Positions 18,997 to 28,591 are shown, numbered from the stretch's first letter. The stretch: DNA of 64,000 nucleotides from Leptospira noumeaensis (GCF_004770765.1 NZ_RQFK01000026.1:1178001-1242000); one strand, 5' to 3'. Numbers and translations: made by a program. Notes: generated by a model not told the origin, from the sequence alone.

Positions 18997-19272
18997 TTGG
19001 CTAATTTAAAATCATCTAAAAAAGACATTCGCAGAACCGCTCGTAGAAAAGAGCGAAATGGTGAGGATCGCACTGAATTGCGAACTTATGCTCGCCTCCT
19101 TCTCAAAGCAATCAAAGCTGGAGACAAAACAGAAGCTCTTACTGTATTCTCTAAACTTGCATCCAAATTGGATAGAGCTGCAAAAACGAAATTAATTCAT
19201 AAGAAAAATGCGGATCGTAAAAAATCTCGTATGGCACTTCGTATCAACTCCATCGAGACAAAAGCCGCCTAA
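18997..19272 (+). CDS. rpsT: 30S ribosomal protein S20
   Basis: Primary rRNA-binding protein of the small subunit that contacts 16S rRNA. The sequence ANLKSSKKDIRRTARRKERN, the basic helical body and the DKTEALTVFSKLASKLDRAAK and HKKNADRKKSRMA blocks are diagnostic; 91 aa is typical. The start is a TTG at 18997, preceded by AGGGGA with six bases between; no ATG exists near the conserved N-terminus. Escherichia coli rpsT also starts with UUG, where the weak start is part of feedback control by S20. A hairpin terminator follows. Confidence 0.96.
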   Translation: MANLKSSKKDIRRTARRKERNGEDRTELRTYARLLLKAIKAGDKTEALTVFSKLASKLDRAAKTKLIHKKNADRKKSRMALRINSIETKAA

Positions 19273-19297
19273 CATTTGCTTTTAGCTAGAAGGAATG

Positions 19298-19322
19298 AGG
19301 CCACCAATGGTGGCCTTTTTTA
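19298..19322 (+). terminator. intrinsic terminator of rpsT
   Basis: AGGCCACC (19298-19305) pairs with GGTGGCCT (19309-19316) around a three-base AAT loop and is followed by a run of T. A compact GC-rich hairpin 26 bases after the rpsT stop. Confidence 0.9.
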
Positions 19323-19375
19323 TTTCTAAATCTGATTTACAAAAAACTTCACTCAGGTTCACTGGTCATATTAAC

Positions 19376-19448
19376 GGGCGATTAGCTCAGCTGGGAGAGC
19401 AGCTGCCTTACAAGCAGCGGGTCGGCAGTTCAATCCTGTCATCGCCCA
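19376..19448 (+). tRNA. tRNA-Val (anticodon TAC)
   Basis: A full cloverleaf can be folded by eye: acceptor GGGCGAT pairs with ATCGCCC, D-arm GCTC/GAGC, anticodon stem GCTGC/GCAGC with loop CTTACAA giving anticodon TAC, variable GGGTC, and T-arm GGCAG/CTGTC with loop TTCAATC. Discriminator base is A and CCA is not encoded. Anticodon TAC reads GTA (and other GTN) valine codons. Confidence 0.95.
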
Positions 19449-19553
19449 AACCGTTTTTCTTTTAATCTTCACGTTTATTCCACTCCTCTGACACATTCCA
19501 AAAAGCAAAAAGATAGACTTGCAGTGTGAATCCACCAGCTTTGATAGTATTGT

Positions 19554-20930
19554 ATGCGATTTACAAAAGAGTATGATCTGTCCTCCCTAATGATTTCTAT
19601 CTCCGGTGTTCGGGGAAAAATAGGACAGGGGTTTGGCTTGGAAGAGGCATTGGCATTTTCAAAATCCTTTGCTTCTATGATGAATGGTGGGACGGCAGTG
19701 ATTGGGCGGGACTCAAGACCCAGTGGCCCTTATTTGGAATCACTTCTCACCTCAGCTTTGTTAGCTTCTGGAAATTCTGTTTTAACATTGGGACTTGTTC
19801 CTACCCCAACAACCAAAGCGGTTGTGAATCTTTCCAAAGCCAATGGTGGAATTATGATTTCCGCCTCACACAATCCTATGGATTGGAACGCATTTAAATT
19901 CATTTCTAAAAAAGGTTTTTTCTTTTCGGCAGAGGAAAATAAAAAACTTCTTTCCATCATTCAAAACGGATCTTATCCCAAAGAACAAATTTCTCCCAAA
20001 GGTTATATTGATTCTGGTGAAGATTATATTGATCTCCATTTGTCTTCTGTTTTGAAACGTGTAAACGTTGCTAAAATCAAAAAGAAAAAATTTACAGTAT
20101 TTGTGGATGCCGTCGGTGGTGCCGGATCTTATGTAGTTCCTAGATTTTTACAAATGTTAGGTTGTAAGGTTGTGGCCCATAACTGCAATCCCGATGGAAC
20201 TTTTCCAAGGCCTCCGGAACCAACGGCTGCTGCTTTAAAATCAGTAGAACCATATTTCAAAAAATCCAAAGCAGACATTGGTTTTGCTTTGGATCCTGAT
20301 GCAGATAGACTTGTATTGTTTTCACCCAAACGCGGTGCTGTATCAGAAGAATATACTTTGCCATTGGCACTCATGAATGTTTTATCTACGGCTAAGAAAA
20401 AAGCCAAAGTTGTTGTGAACTTATCTACTTCTTTTTTAAACGAAGAGGTAGGATCTCGGTTTGGAGCCGAAGTCATTCGTAGCAAAGTGGGTGAAGCAAA
20501 CGTAGTAGAAGAAATGATTAAGACCAAAGCAGTGTTTGGTGGAGAAGGGAATGGGGGAGTGATTGATCCAAACATCCCATCATTTGGTCGGGACACTTTG
20601 TCCGGAATTGCTCATATCTTAAATTTGATGGCTGAAACTGGTAAATCCGCCGATGTTCTTTTAGATGAGCTCCCAAATTTATACATGGACAAACAATCCT
20701 TTCCTTTGGCAACGGGAATGTCTTTAGAAAGTCTTTATGAAAAATTTAAGTCTGAGTTTTCTCCGAAAGTCATTTCAGAGAAAGACGGACTTTGGATGTA
20801 TGTATCCGATTCTTGGATTCACATTCGTCCTTCCAATACAGAGCCAATCTTTCGTGTCATTACTGAAACTAAATCCAAATCTGATTTGGAAACTACCTTA
20901 AAGAGGGTAAAACAATGTGTGGAATCGTAG
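19554..20930 (+). CDS. glmM: phosphoglucosamine mutase / phosphohexomutase
   Basis: Converts glucosamine-6-phosphate to glucosamine-1-phosphate in UDP-GlcNAc synthesis. Alpha-D-phosphohexomutase features: SISGVRGKIG near the start, phosphoserine loop GIMISASHNPMDWNAFKF, metal loop ALDPDADRLVLF, sugar-binding loop GGEGNGGVI and phosphate-binding SDSWIHIRPSNTEPIFRV. Length 458 aa fits. Assignment to GlmM rather than phosphomannomutase rests on the 16-base overlap with glmS and the following GlmU-like gene. The ATG at 19554 has no clear ribosome site; a second in-frame ATG at 19590 sits directly before the conserved core and is an alternative start. Confidence 0.88.
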   Translation: MRFTKEYDLSSLMISISGVRGKIGQGFGLEEALAFSKSFASMMNGGTAVIGRDSRPSGPYLESLLTSALLASGNSVLTLGLVPTPTTKAVVNLSKANGGIMISASHNPMDWNAFKFISKKGFFFSAEENKKLLSIIQNGSYPKEQISPKGYIDSGEDYIDLHLSSVLKRVNVAKIKKKKFTVFVDAVGGAGSYVVPRFLQMLGCKVVAHNCNPDGTFPRPPEPTAAALKSVEPYFKKSKADIGFALDPDADRLVLFSPKRGAVSEEYTLPLALMNVLSTAKKKAKVVVNLSTSFLNEEVGSRFGAEVIRSKVGEANVVEEMIKTKAVFGGEGNGGVIDPNIPSFGRDTLSGIAHILNLMAETGKSADVLLDELPNLYMDKQSFPLATGMSLESLYEKFKSEFSPKVISEKDGLWMYVSDSWIHIRPSNTEPIFRVITETKSKSDLETTLKRVKQCVES

Positions 20931-22750
20931 GTTATTTAGGTAAAAGAGAGGCACTCCCTCTCATCATTAAAGGTTTAAAACGTCTTGAATACCGCGGTTA
21001 CGATAGCGCTGGTGTTGCGTTGTTAAACGGTGGACTTGATATCGTTAAAAAGAAAGGGAAAGTTGCCGATTTAGAAAATGAAATTGGTAATCGAAAACTA
21101 GTGGCTACGCTTGGAATCGGTCACACTCGTTGGGCCACACATGGAGAGCCTAATGATCGAAACGCCCACCCTCATACAAGTTCCGATGGAAAATTAGCAA
21201 TCATCCATAACGGGATCATTGAAAACTATGCATCCATCAAAAAAGAATTAGAGGGGAACGGACATATATTTAAATCAGATACTGATTCTGAAGTTCTCAT
21301 CCATTTAATTGAAGAAATTAAAAAACAAAACAATTGTTCCATTGAAGAAGCCGTTCGTCTGGCTTTGAATGAAGTGGTGGGTGCTTATGCCATCGTCATC
21401 TTATCGAAAGAAAATGAAAGGATGATGATTGCCGCAAGAAAAGGTTCTCCTCTTGTGATTGGAATTGGGGAAGATGAATATTTTGTAGCATCTGATGCAA
21501 CACCTATCATTGAATATACGAACAATGTAACGTATTTAAACGACCAAGAAATGGCCATCATCAAAGATGGAGATTTGGTAGTTAAAAACTTAGAAAACGT
21601 AACCAAAACTCCATTCATTCAAAAATTAGAATTAGATTTGGAAGACATAGAAAAGGGTGGATACCCTCACTTTATGTTGAAAGAAATTTTTGAACAACCT
21701 AAGTCTGTGCGTGATGCCATGCGTGGACGTCTTGTCTCAAGAGAACACCATTTGTTCTTAAGTGGGATTGACCAATACTTAAACCGTTTTTTAAATGCGG
21801 ATCGTTTGATCCTTGTGGGTTGTGGAACTTCTTGGCATGCCGGGCTTATCGGTGAGTATTTATTTGAAGACCTGGCTCGGATTCCTACAGAAGTAGAATA
21901 TGCATCCGAGTTCCGTTATCGTAATCCCATCGTGACAGAAAGAGATGTGATCATTGCTGTGTCCCAATCTGGTGAAACAGCAGACACACTGGCAGCCATT
22001 GAACTTGCTAAGTCGAAAGGTGCTCTTATTTTTGGAGTTTGTAATGTGGTGGGTTCTTCCATCGCACGTGCTTCTCATGCGGGTGCTTACCTTCATGCGG
22101 GCCCTGAAATTGGTGTGGCTTCCACAAAAGCCTTCACTTCCCAAGTTAGCATTCTGACAATGATGGCTCTCTATTTAGGACTGAAAAAAGGTTCTATCTC
22201 ATTGTCTGATTACCAAACTCTCCTTCTCGAGTTGGATTCCATCCCTGATAAGGTGGCAAAAATTCTAACAAAAGATGAAGAAATCTTAAAAATTGCTGAG
22301 AACTATTACCGTGCATCTAACTTCCTTTATTTGGGGCGTGGGTTCAATTTCCCAGTGGCACTCGAAGGGGCATTGAAGTTAAAAGAGATTTCTTATATTC
22401 ATGCAGAAGGATATCCAGCAGCAGAAATGAAACATGGACCAATTGCCCTTATCGATGAAGACATGCCTGTTGTGTTCATCGCTACAAAAGATGGTTCCTA
22501 TGAAAAAGTAATTTCTAATATCCAAGAAGTAAAAGCAAGAAAAGGAAAAGTCATTGCCATTGTCACAGAAGGCGATACAGACATTAAATCTATGGCAGAT
22601 TATACGTTTGAAATTCCAAAAACTGCGGATGCTCTTGTTCCGTTACTTGCTGTCATTCCTTTGCAACTTTTGTCTTATCACATAGCAATCCTTAGGGGAT
22701 GTAATGTGGACCAACCGAGAAACTTAGCGAAATCTGTAACTGTGGAGTAA
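20915..22750 (+). CDS. glmS: glutamine-fructose-6-phosphate aminotransferase (isomerizing)
   Basis: First committed enzyme of hexosamine synthesis; uses glutamine amide nitrogen to make glucosamine-6-phosphate. Starts MCGIVGYLGKREALPLIIKG with Cys2 as the N-terminal nucleophile, then GHTRWATHGEP and NGIIENY of the glutaminase domain (about 1-240), followed by two SIS domains (GCGTSWHAGL, VSQSGETADTL, GRGFNFPVALEGALKLKEI) and the terminal DQPRNLAKSVTVE. Full length at 611 aa. The start lies 16 bases inside glmM, so the two are translationally linked. No glmS ribozyme is evident, as expected with no 5' leader. Confidence 0.97.
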   Translation: MCGIVGYLGKREALPLIIKGLKRLEYRGYDSAGVALLNGGLDIVKKKGKVADLENEIGNRKLVATLGIGHTRWATHGEPNDRNAHPHTSSDGKLAIIHNGIIENYASIKKELEGNGHIFKSDTDSEVLIHLIEEIKKQNNCSIEEAVRLALNEVVGAYAIVILSKENERMMIAARKGSPLVIGIGEDEYFVASDATPIIEYTNNVTYLNDQEMAIIKDGDLVVKNLENVTKTPFIQKLELDLEDIEKGGYPHFMLKEIFEQPKSVRDAMRGRLVSREHHLFLSGIDQYLNRFLNADRLILVGCGTSWHAGLIGEYLFEDLARIPTEVEYASEFRYRNPIVTERDVIIAVSQSGETADTLAAIELAKSKGALIFGVCNVVGSSIARASHAGAYLHAGPEIGVASTKAFTSQVSILTMMALYLGLKKGSISLSDYQTLLLELDSIPDKVAKILTKDEEILKIAENYYRASNFLYLGRGFNFPVALEGALKLKEISYIHAEGYPAAEMKHGPIALIDEDMPVVFIATKDGSYEKVISNIQEVKARKGKVIAIVTEGDTDIKSMADYTFEIPKTADALVPLLAVIPLQLLSYHIAILRGCNVDQPRNLAKSVTVE

Positions 22751-22753
22751 ACA

Positions 22754-23785
22754 GTGAACCTTCTACTTGACGATTCCAAAAGAAATCCGTCTCTTGAACC
22801 ACTATCTAGGTTTCATTCTTTTTTTGAATGGAATCTTGGTGGGATCACCTTACTCGAAAAATTAGAAGGTAAGTATCCAGGGGCCAAAATTTTTTATAAA
22901 GGCCCAAATCTAGAATTTGAAAAACTAATCTTTCATCGGTATCCACATGTTTTGCCTGCTAACTTGGATTCCTATGATTCGATTTATAGTTCTGATTCTT
23001 ATTTACCATGGGAGTTACTTGGAACCGTTACTTCTATCATTGAAGACACACTGACTTTAGAAAAAGATTGGAAACGGTTTCGTCAAAAGTACAAAGCAAA
23101 ACAATCGGGGTTTCATATTGTTGGAAAAGAAAAACACCTCTACATCCACCCGCAAGCGACTGTGTATCCCGGCGTTGTTTTTGATACAACCCATGGACCA
23201 ATCCTTATCGAAGATGGAGCCAAAATTTCTTCTTTTAGTTTTTTAGAAGGCCCGCTTTTTGTAGGAAAAAATACTCAAATAGACAATGCTCGGATCACCG
23301 GGGGTTCTCTCATTGGGAACCAGTGCCGGATTGGTGGGGAAGTCGAAAATTCTATCATCTTAGATTATACCAACAAACACCATGAAGGTTTCCTTGGTCA
23401 TAGTTTTGTTTCTACTTGGGTAAACTTAGGTGCTTTGTCCACAACGAGTGATTTAAAAAATAATTATGGAATCATCAAACTAAAGATCGGTGATTCGACT
23501 GTGAATACAGGAACAATAAAGTTTGGATCTCTCATTGGCCCTTTTACAAAACTAGCGATTGGTGTGATGTCGAATACAGGTACAGTATTTGATATAGCAA
23601 GTAACATTGTAGAATCCAGAATCCAAGGTTATGTGCCAGCATTCACTTGGATCAAACCGGGTGGACGTTACCGTTTGGAAGAGTTTCTTTTTGATACCAA
23701 AAAAATCATGGCCCGTCGTGGTATGAATCTTTTTGAATTTGAAGAAGAGTATTTGAGAAAGTTATACGGAAGTTTTGCGGAGTGA
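22754..23785 (+). CDS. GlmU-like sugar nucleotidyltransferase/acetyltransferase
   Basis: Likely completes UDP-GlcNAc synthesis after glmM and glmS. The N-terminal half (about 1-120) lacks the classical LAAGxGTRM nucleotidyltransferase loop but resembles the alternative GlmU family known from Bacteroidetes, which opens with a short LLLDD-type strand and a RFHSFFEWNLGGITLLEKL-like element. From about residue 130 it forms a left-handed beta-helix of hexapeptide repeats (VYPGVVFDTTHGPILIEDGA, GPLFVGKNTQIDNARI, GSLIGNQCRIGGEVENSII) typical of acetyltransferases. 343 aa is slightly short for the family. GTG start 3 bases after glmS. Whether it has both activities is inferred. Confidence 0.75.
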   Translation: MNLLLDDSKRNPSLEPLSRFHSFFEWNLGGITLLEKLEGKYPGAKIFYKGPNLEFEKLIFHRYPHVLPANLDSYDSIYSSDSYLPWELLGTVTSIIEDTLTLEKDWKRFRQKYKAKQSGFHIVGKEKHLYIHPQATVYPGVVFDTTHGPILIEDGAKISSFSFLEGPLFVGKNTQIDNARITGGSLIGNQCRIGGEVENSIILDYTNKHHEGFLGHSFVSTWVNLGALSTTSDLKNNYGIIKLKIGDSTVNTGTIKFGSLIGPFTKLAIGVMSNTGTVFDIASNIVESRIQGYVPAFTWIKPGGRYRLEEFLFDTKKIMARRGMNLFEFEEEYLRKLYGSFAE

Positions 23786-24693
23786 ACATGACACCCAGTT
23801 TGTTAGAACATATCAATTCTGGAAAAACAATAGAAATTGATGAATTACGTTTTTTCTATTTGGATGAAGGGAAGGGTGATGAAATTATTTTACTACTTCC
23901 TGGGTTTTTGACTACATCATATAACTATCGAAAGTTGGTAGATTTATTATCCACTCATTACCGAGTGATTGCATTAGATTTTTTGGGAACTGGATTTAGC
24001 ACAAGGCCGGATGGCCCCCTCTCTCATAGACTCCAGGCCCATTATTTGGCTCCATTTTTAGAGAAAGTTGTTGGAGATAAAAAAGTCCATGTTGTGGCCT
24101 TTGATTATGCTCTCCCTATCCTTTGTTTCACCTTTAAAGAACACGCAAACCAATATAAATCCTTATCCATTCTTGGTGGATTTATGAAGTTACCTAAATT
24201 TCGATTTTATTTTCCCTTACATTTCCTTCGTTTACCTTTGATCGGTGAAGTTTTCTCCTTTTTATTTCGTCCACCACTCCTTCGGATGTTTTATAAACTA
24301 TTCCTTGTGAAAAAAACACACCATTTAACTTATGAATGGGAAAAGACCATGTACCATTTGTTATTCGAAGGAAAGGCTCGTAAAAACACATTAGAGTTTG
24401 TTCGGAATGTGGATCGTTCCACTCATGCCCTTCGGGAAATTGAAGAAGGTGCCAAAAACTTTGTGGGTCTTCGTCAAATTTATATTGGTGAAGAAGATTT
24501 TCGTATTTCTCCATCGCAAACAGAGTATATGAAAGAAACACTTCGGACGAGTAGCCTTGTTTTTTTACCTTCCAAACATCTACCCATGGAAGAATGTCCA
24601 GAAGTGGTTTTTGAAAAACTCCACTACTTTGTAGATTCCTTTTCGCATAAAAAAACGAAAACCTTTCATTTTAACAAACAGAATAAGGAATAA
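23782..24693 (+). CDS. alpha/beta-hydrolase with aspartate at the nucleophile position
   Basis: Soluble alpha/beta-hydrolase fold, 303 aa: the oxyanion region [13 protein letters not shown], then [16 protein letters not shown] as in epoxide hydrolases and dehalogenases, and a nucleophile elbow reading [10 protein letters not shown] with Asp108 where lipases have serine. A late histidine (His266, [11 protein letters not shown]) completes a plausible triad. Asp-nucleophile members include haloalkane dehalogenases and epoxide hydrolases, but the tryptophan after the nucleophile that binds halide is tyrosine here, so dehalogenase activity is doubtful. GTG start overlaps the preceding stop by 4 bases; an ATG two codons later (23788) is an alternative. 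Part of the glm operon; one base separates it from the carboxylase gene. Confidence 0.8.
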   Translation: MNMTPSLLEHINSGKTIEIDELRFFYLDEGKGDEIILLLPGFLTTSYNYRKLVDLLSTHYRVIALDFLGTGFSTRPDGPLSHRLQAHYLAPFLEKVVGDKKVHVVAFDYALPILCFTFKEHANQYKSLSILGGFMKLPKFRFYFPLHFLRLPLIGEVFSFLFRPPLLRMFYKLFLVKKTHHLTYEWEKTMYHLLFEGKARKNTLEFVRNVDRSTHALREIEEGAKNFVGLRQIYIGEEDFRISPSQTEYMKETLRTSSLVFLPSKHLPMEECPEVVFEKLHYFVDSFSHKKTKTFHFNKQNKE

Positions 24694-24694
24694 T

Positions 24695-26296
24695 ATGGAA
24701 AGAATCATCTCTAAGACGAACCCGCATACCTCCGATTTTGTTGCCAATCGTACGGCTTATTTAGAAACTTTAGTGCCCATTCGCCAAGTTATCGATAATG
24801 TAAAGTTAGGTGGTGGAAAGAAAGCCCTTGAAAAACATAAATCAAGAGGAAAACTGACAGCAAGAGAACGAATTGCCGAACTCATCGATGCGGGCACCGA
24901 GTTTATGGAAATTTGTGGATTAGCTGGAGAAGGTGTGTATCCTGATCCCGTTCCCTCGGCTGGAATCATCACTGGAATTGGAAAGGTGGAAGGTGTGGAC
25001 TGTATGATTGTTGCCAATGACGCCACAGTCAAAGGAGGAACCTATTATCCTCTCACAGTCAAAAAACATGTTCGTGCCCAAGAGATTGCCGAAAATAATT
25101 CCCTTCCTTGTATTTATTTAGTAGATTCTGGTGGGGCATTTTTACCCATGCAGGACGAAGTATTTCCAGACAAAGACCACTTCGGACGTATATTTTTCAA
25201 TCAAGCACGAATGAGTGCCAAAGGAATTTCTCAGATAGCCGTCGTTATGGGGTCTTGTACCGCAGGTGGTGCTTACATTCCCGCTATGTCTGATGAATCT
25301 GTTATTGTGAAAGGAAATGGAACTATTTTCCTTGGTGGTCCACCACTTGTCAAAGCAGCCACAGGGGAAGTTGTCACCGGTGAAGAGTTAGGTGGTGCGG
25401 ATGTTCATTGCCGTGTGTCTGGGGTGACAGACCATTATGCAGAAGATGATTTCCATGCATTGGAAATCACTCGTTCTATTGTCAAAAATCTAAATATAAA
25501 GTTAGAAACAGCCCCTAAAGAAACAGAAGAACCTTTGTATCCCACAGAAGAGATTTATGGAATCATCGAAAGAGATTCTAAAAAATCATACGATCCAAGA
25601 GAAATCATTGCAAGGATTGTGGATGGTTCCAGGTTTCATGAATTTAAAAAACTATATGCCACAACCATTGTCACTGGGTTTGCCGAAGTGTATGGATATC
25701 CTGTGGGGATCATTGCCAACCATGGAGTTTTGTTTTCGGAGTCTGCCCTTAAAGCTTCACATTTTATAGAACTTTGTGACCAAAGGCGAATTCCACTTTT
25801 ATTCCTACAAAACATCACAGGGTTTATGGTGGGAAAAAAATACGAAAACAATGGAATTGCTCGCGACGGTGCCAAAATGGTTAACGCAGTTTCTACGACA
25901 ACAGTTCCCAAACTAACTATCGTTACTGGTGGTTCTTACGGTGCTGGAAATTATGGAATGTGTGGTCGCGCTTTTGCACCTGAATTTTTATGGATGTGGC
26001 CCAATGCTCGGATTTCTGTGATGGGAGGCGAACAAGCGGCAAACGTACTTTGGACTGTGAAAAAAGACCAAAAGGAAGCAGCAGGAGAATCCATTCAGGC
26101 AGGCGAAGAAGTGACGTTTAAAAAACCAATTTTAGAAGACTATGAAAAGAAGTCTTCGGCTGTGTATAGTTCTGCTCGCCTTTGGGATGATGGGATCATT
26201 GATCCTGCGGATACTCGGAAAATTTTAGGTAGAGCTTTGTCTGTCCTCAGTCGAAGGAAAGAAGAAAGAAAACCATTTGGTGTCTTTCGAATGTAA
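24695..26296 (+). CDS. acyl-CoA carboxylase carboxyltransferase (beta) subunit
   Basis: Transfers carboxyl from carboxybiotin to an acyl-CoA. The 533-aa protein has tandem crotonase-type halves: [20 protein letters not shown] at the start, [34 protein letters not shown], and [16 protein letters not shown]; then [20 protein letters not shown] and [20 protein letters not shown]. Its length and PMQDEVFPD region match the methylcrotonyl-CoA (or geranyl-CoA) carboxylase beta type more than the propionyl type. The matching biotin carboxylase and carrier are probably the genes at 61.7-63.7 kb, 37 kb away. Good AAGGA ribosome site before the ATG. Confidence 0.92.
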   Translation: MERIISKTNPHTSDFVANRTAYLETLVPIRQVIDNVKLGGGKKALEKHKSRGKLTARERIAELIDAGTEFMEICGLAGEGVYPDPVPSAGIITGIGKVEGVDCMIVANDATVKGGTYYPLTVKKHVRAQEIAENNSLPCIYLVDSGGAFLPMQDEVFPDKDHFGRIFFNQARMSAKGISQIAVVMGSCTAGGAYIPAMSDESVIVKGNGTIFLGGPPLVKAATGEVVTGEELGGADVHCRVSGVTDHYAEDDFHALEITRSIVKNLNIKLETAPKETEEPLYPTEEIYGIIERDSKKSYDPREIIARIVDGSRFHEFKKLYATTIVTGFAEVYGYPVGIIANHGVLFSESALKASHFIELCDQRRIPLLFLQNITGFMVGKKYENNGIARDGAKMVNAVSTTTVPKLTIVTGGSYGAGNYGMCGRAFAPEFLWMWPNARISVMGGEQAANVLWTVKKDQKEAAGESIQAGEEVTFKKPILEDYEKKSSAVYSSARLWDDGIIDPADTRKILGRALSVLSRRKEERKPFGVFRM

Positions 26297-26339
26297 TTTT
26301 TGACTTTTCATTCTCATTCGAAATGCAAACTAATTACAA

Positions 26340-26696
26340 ATGATCATCCGCGAGAAGTCATCCAATCAAGTTGCCATCATCACCATTGAGGGTGAGGTTG
26401 ATTTGTACAATGCAAAAGAATTGAAAGACATTCTCGATGATAAAATGCGTAAAAACCAATACGAAATTGTGGTGAACTTGGAAAAGGTTCCCTTTATGGA
26501 CAGTTCCGGAATTGGAACACTTGTGACAGCCATGTACAAACTAAAAAAGTATCATGGAAACTTAAAAGTCTGTAGTGTTCATGGTTCGGTGGCTAAGGTA
26601 TTCAAACTCACAGGAATGGAAAGCCATTTGGAAGTGTTTGATACTGAAGAAAATGCCGTCCTTTCCCTCGTGGAAGAAAGAGAATCTTCCGAATAA
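26340..26696 (+). CDS. STAS-domain anti-sigma factor antagonist
   Basis: A 118-aa single STAS domain like SpoIIAA/RsbV, which binds an anti-sigma kinase when unphosphorylated. The strand ITIEGEVDLYNAKELKDIL is followed by VVNLEKVPFMDSSGIGTLV, where Ser55/Ser56 in DSSGIG is the regulatory phosphorylation site. The PP2C/SpoIIE-type phosphatase at 37.9 kb could be a partner, although the two genes are unlinked and no HPK-type anti-sigma kinase is in the window. Monocistronic, convergent with the DJ-1 gene. Confidence 0.92.
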   Translation: MIIREKSSNQVAIITIEGEVDLYNAKELKDILDDKMRKNQYEIVVNLEKVPFMDSSGIGTLVTAMYKLKKYHGNLKVCSVHGSVAKVFKLTGMESHLEVFDTEENAVLSLVEERESSE

Positions 26697-26698
26697 TC

Positions 26699-26733
26699 AA
26701 AGTTTTGTGCGCTTTTTTTGTAAAACTTTTCGT
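26699..26733. terminator. weak candidate bidirectional terminator
   Basis: AAAGTTTT (26699-26706) and AAAACTTT (26722-26729) can pair around a 15-base loop between convergent genes. The stem is AT-rich and the loop contains a run of T, so stability is doubtful. Confidence 0.35.
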
Positions 26734-26738
26734 TAATG

Positions 26739-27299
26739 TTATGACGGAAGTTGTAAACTAACCTTCACTTTTTCCATCACTTCCTTACCTTCCAATATTT
26801 CTAAAATATACAAAGCAAATTCAAAAGCAGAACCAGGGCCAATGCTCGTATGGATATGGTTATGTGAAACAATCCTATCTCCCGTATACTTTCCACCTTT
26901 TCCTTTGGCTAAATCATTCGAGTAAGGAAAAGCCGTATAAGGATCATCACCGGAAATGATATCTAAATTTCTAAGTACATTCGGAGCCGCACAAATGGCA
27001 CCAATCATTTTTGATTGGTTTTGGAAGGATTTTAGAATGGAACTAATTTCTGGATCCGCCATGAGTTGTTTGGTTCCTTCGAGTCCACCGGGAAGGAGGA
27101 TGGCATCAAATTCACTGGAATTGATTTCTGAAAAAATTTTGTCTGCCAAGTGGAGGGTCTTTCTTGCAGCAAGGATGGGATCTTTTGATTTTCCTATTGA
27201 GGTGACTTCTACATTTCCTCTTCTTAAAACATCAATGAGGATGATGGCTTCCATTTCTTCAAAGCCAGGACAGAGGGGAATCAAAACTCGTTTTGCCAT
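26739..27299 (-). CDS. DJ-1/PfpI family protein
   Basis: Cytoplasmic class I glutamine-amidotransferase-fold protein of 186 aa. [20 protein letters not shown] gives the conserved glutamate (FEEME), [11 protein letters not shown] the central strand, and [10 protein letters not shown] the reactive cysteine at the nucleophile elbow, followed by [20 protein letters not shown]. Family members act in stress protection or as glyoxalase/deglycase-type enzymes; the specific role is not determinable here. Divergent from the HtrA protease gene. Confidence 0.9.
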   Translation of the reverse strand: MAKRVLIPLCPGFEEMEAIILIDVLRRGNVEVTSIGKSKDPILAARKTLHLADKIFSEINSSEFDAILLPGGLEGTKQLMADPEISSILKSFQNQSKMIGAICAAPNVLRNLDIISGDDPYTAFPYSNDLAKGKGGKYTGDRIVSHNHIHTSIGPGSAFEFALYILEILEGKEVMEKVKVSLQLPS

Positions 27300-27367
27300 A
27301 CTAAGACTAGTTTGGTTTGGAACAAAATGTTCAAGTTTTTTTGTAAAAAAACGATTCCAAGAAATGA

Positions 27368-27395
27368 GAACTTTCCTGGAGCTCTGGGGGTCTTA
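27368..27395 (+). promoter_or_regulatory. candidate extracytoplasmic-stress (ECF) type promoter of htrA
   Basis: GAACTT at 27368-27373 and TCTTA at 27391-27395 with 17 bases between resemble the sigma-E class pattern GAACTT-N16-TCTGA seen at Escherichia coli degP. It lies just before an htrA gene, the classical envelope-stress target. A sigma-70-like TATATAA overlaps the same place. The start point would fall almost at the ribosome site, so the leader would be very short. Confidence 0.35.
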
Positions 27396-27417
27396 TATAA
27401 GTAGGAGAGAGTGCTTA

Positions 27418-28590
27418 GTGTCTATGACTTTTAAAAAAACGAATCCATTACGTTACCTTGCCATTGCTTTTAGTTTTTTACTTTTGGGAACATTTTTGTC
27501 ACCCATCCTCACTTGTGGAAATTCTTCCGAGAACCCACTGCAATTAAAAGCAGATGGGACTGATAAATTGTCTCCCGCCCAAACTCAAGCTGTGGCTTTA
27601 GAAGATGCCTTCCAAGAAGTATTTGATAAAGTTTCACCAAGTGTGGTATCGATTGCCACAGAAAGGACTGTGAATGTCCAACAACACCCGTTTTCAGGAG
27701 ATCCATATTTTGACCATTTTTTTGGACGTCCCGGTGGGTCAGGTCGTGTGATGAAACAAAAACAATCTGGTCTTGGTTCTGGAATCGTCCTTAACGAAGA
27801 AGGTTATATTATGACGAACCACCATGTGATCAAAGACATGGACAAACTCACAGTGAAGTTTAAAAATCAAAAAACCTTTGATGCGAAACTCATTGGTTCT
27901 GACGAAACGATGGACATCGCCTTACTCAAGATAGATGCTCCTAAGGGAACACTTCGTCCGATTGTGCTTGCTGATTCCAATAAAGTAAAAGTAGGAAACT
28001 GGGCCATTGCCATTGGCGCCCCGCTCGGTTTTGAACATTCCTTTACTGTAGGTGTTGTGTCTGCAGTACAACGAGGCGGAATTGATTCCTCTGGTTTATC
28101 CTACATTCAAACTGACGCTGCCATCAACCAAGGAAATAGTGGAGGCCCACTCCTCAATATTCGAGGGGAAGTGATCGGGATCAATCGTATGATTGCGTCT
28201 CAATCGGGTGGCTCTGTGGGAATTGGATTTACCATACCTATCAACGAAGCACGGAGAGTTGCTGAAGAAATCAAAACCAACGGGAAAGTCACTCGTCCTT
28301 GGATTGGTGTGGGTCTTGATGCTGTCAATGAGGAAGACGTAGAACAACTCAAACTCAAAGATACAAAAGGTGCCATTGTCCGCCAAATCATAAAAGGATC
28401 TCCTGCCGATAAAGCTGGTTTGAAACTCTATGATGTGATTGTAGAAATGGGTGGAAAAGAAATCCAAACACCCGAAGAACTCATTGGTTTTGTGAGATCT
28501 TCCAAAATTGGAAAACGAATTGAGATAAAAATCATTCGAAATAAAAATGAAATCTTGACTTCCATCACTCCAGAGCAGAAACCAAATTGA
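27418..28590 (+). CDS. HtrA/DegP-type periplasmic serine protease
   Basis: Envelope quality-control protease. A hydrophobic N-terminus ([19 protein letters not shown]) is followed by TCGN, possibly a lipobox or just a signal anchor. The trypsin-like domain has the triad His in MTNHHVIKD, Asp in TMDIALLKI and Ser in [11 protein letters not shown]; one PDZ domain follows ([11 protein letters not shown] to the C-terminus, with [15 protein letters not shown]). One PDZ domain makes it DegS/HhoB-like in layout. The GTG at 27418 is chosen because AGGAGA lies 9 bases upstream; the ATG at 27424 is equally possible and changes only two residues. ruvB begins one base after its stop. Confidence 0.93.
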   Translation: MSMTFKKTNPLRYLAIAFSFLLLGTFLSPILTCGNSSENPLQLKADGTDKLSPAQTQAVALEDAFQEVFDKVSPSVVSIATERTVNVQQHPFSGDPYFDHFFGRPGGSGRVMKQKQSGLGSGIVLNEEGYIMTNHHVIKDMDKLTVKFKNQKTFDAKLIGSDETMDIALLKIDAPKGTLRPIVLADSNKVKVGNWAIAIGAPLGFEHSFTVGVVSAVQRGGIDSSGLSYIQTDAAINQGNSGGPLLNIRGEVIGINRMIASQSGGSVGIGFTIPINEARRVAEEIKTNGKVTRPWIGVGLDAVNEEDVEQLKLKDTKGAIVRQIIKGSPADKAGLKLYDVIVEMGGKEIQTPEELIGFVRSSKIGKRIEIKIIRNKNEILTSITPEQKPN

Positions 28591-28591
28591 G

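Noticed and set aside
20129..20596. 155-codon minus-strand frame inside glmM
   Set aside because: Shadow of a conserved enzyme; no independent support.
26302..26335. TTGACT before the STAS gene as a sigma-70 -35 box
   Set aside because: No acceptable -10 hexamer at 16-18 bases.
26956..27417. Upstream extension of the htrA frame to 26956
   Set aside because: Would run antisense through the DJ-1 gene; the signal sequence and ribosome site fix the start near 27418.
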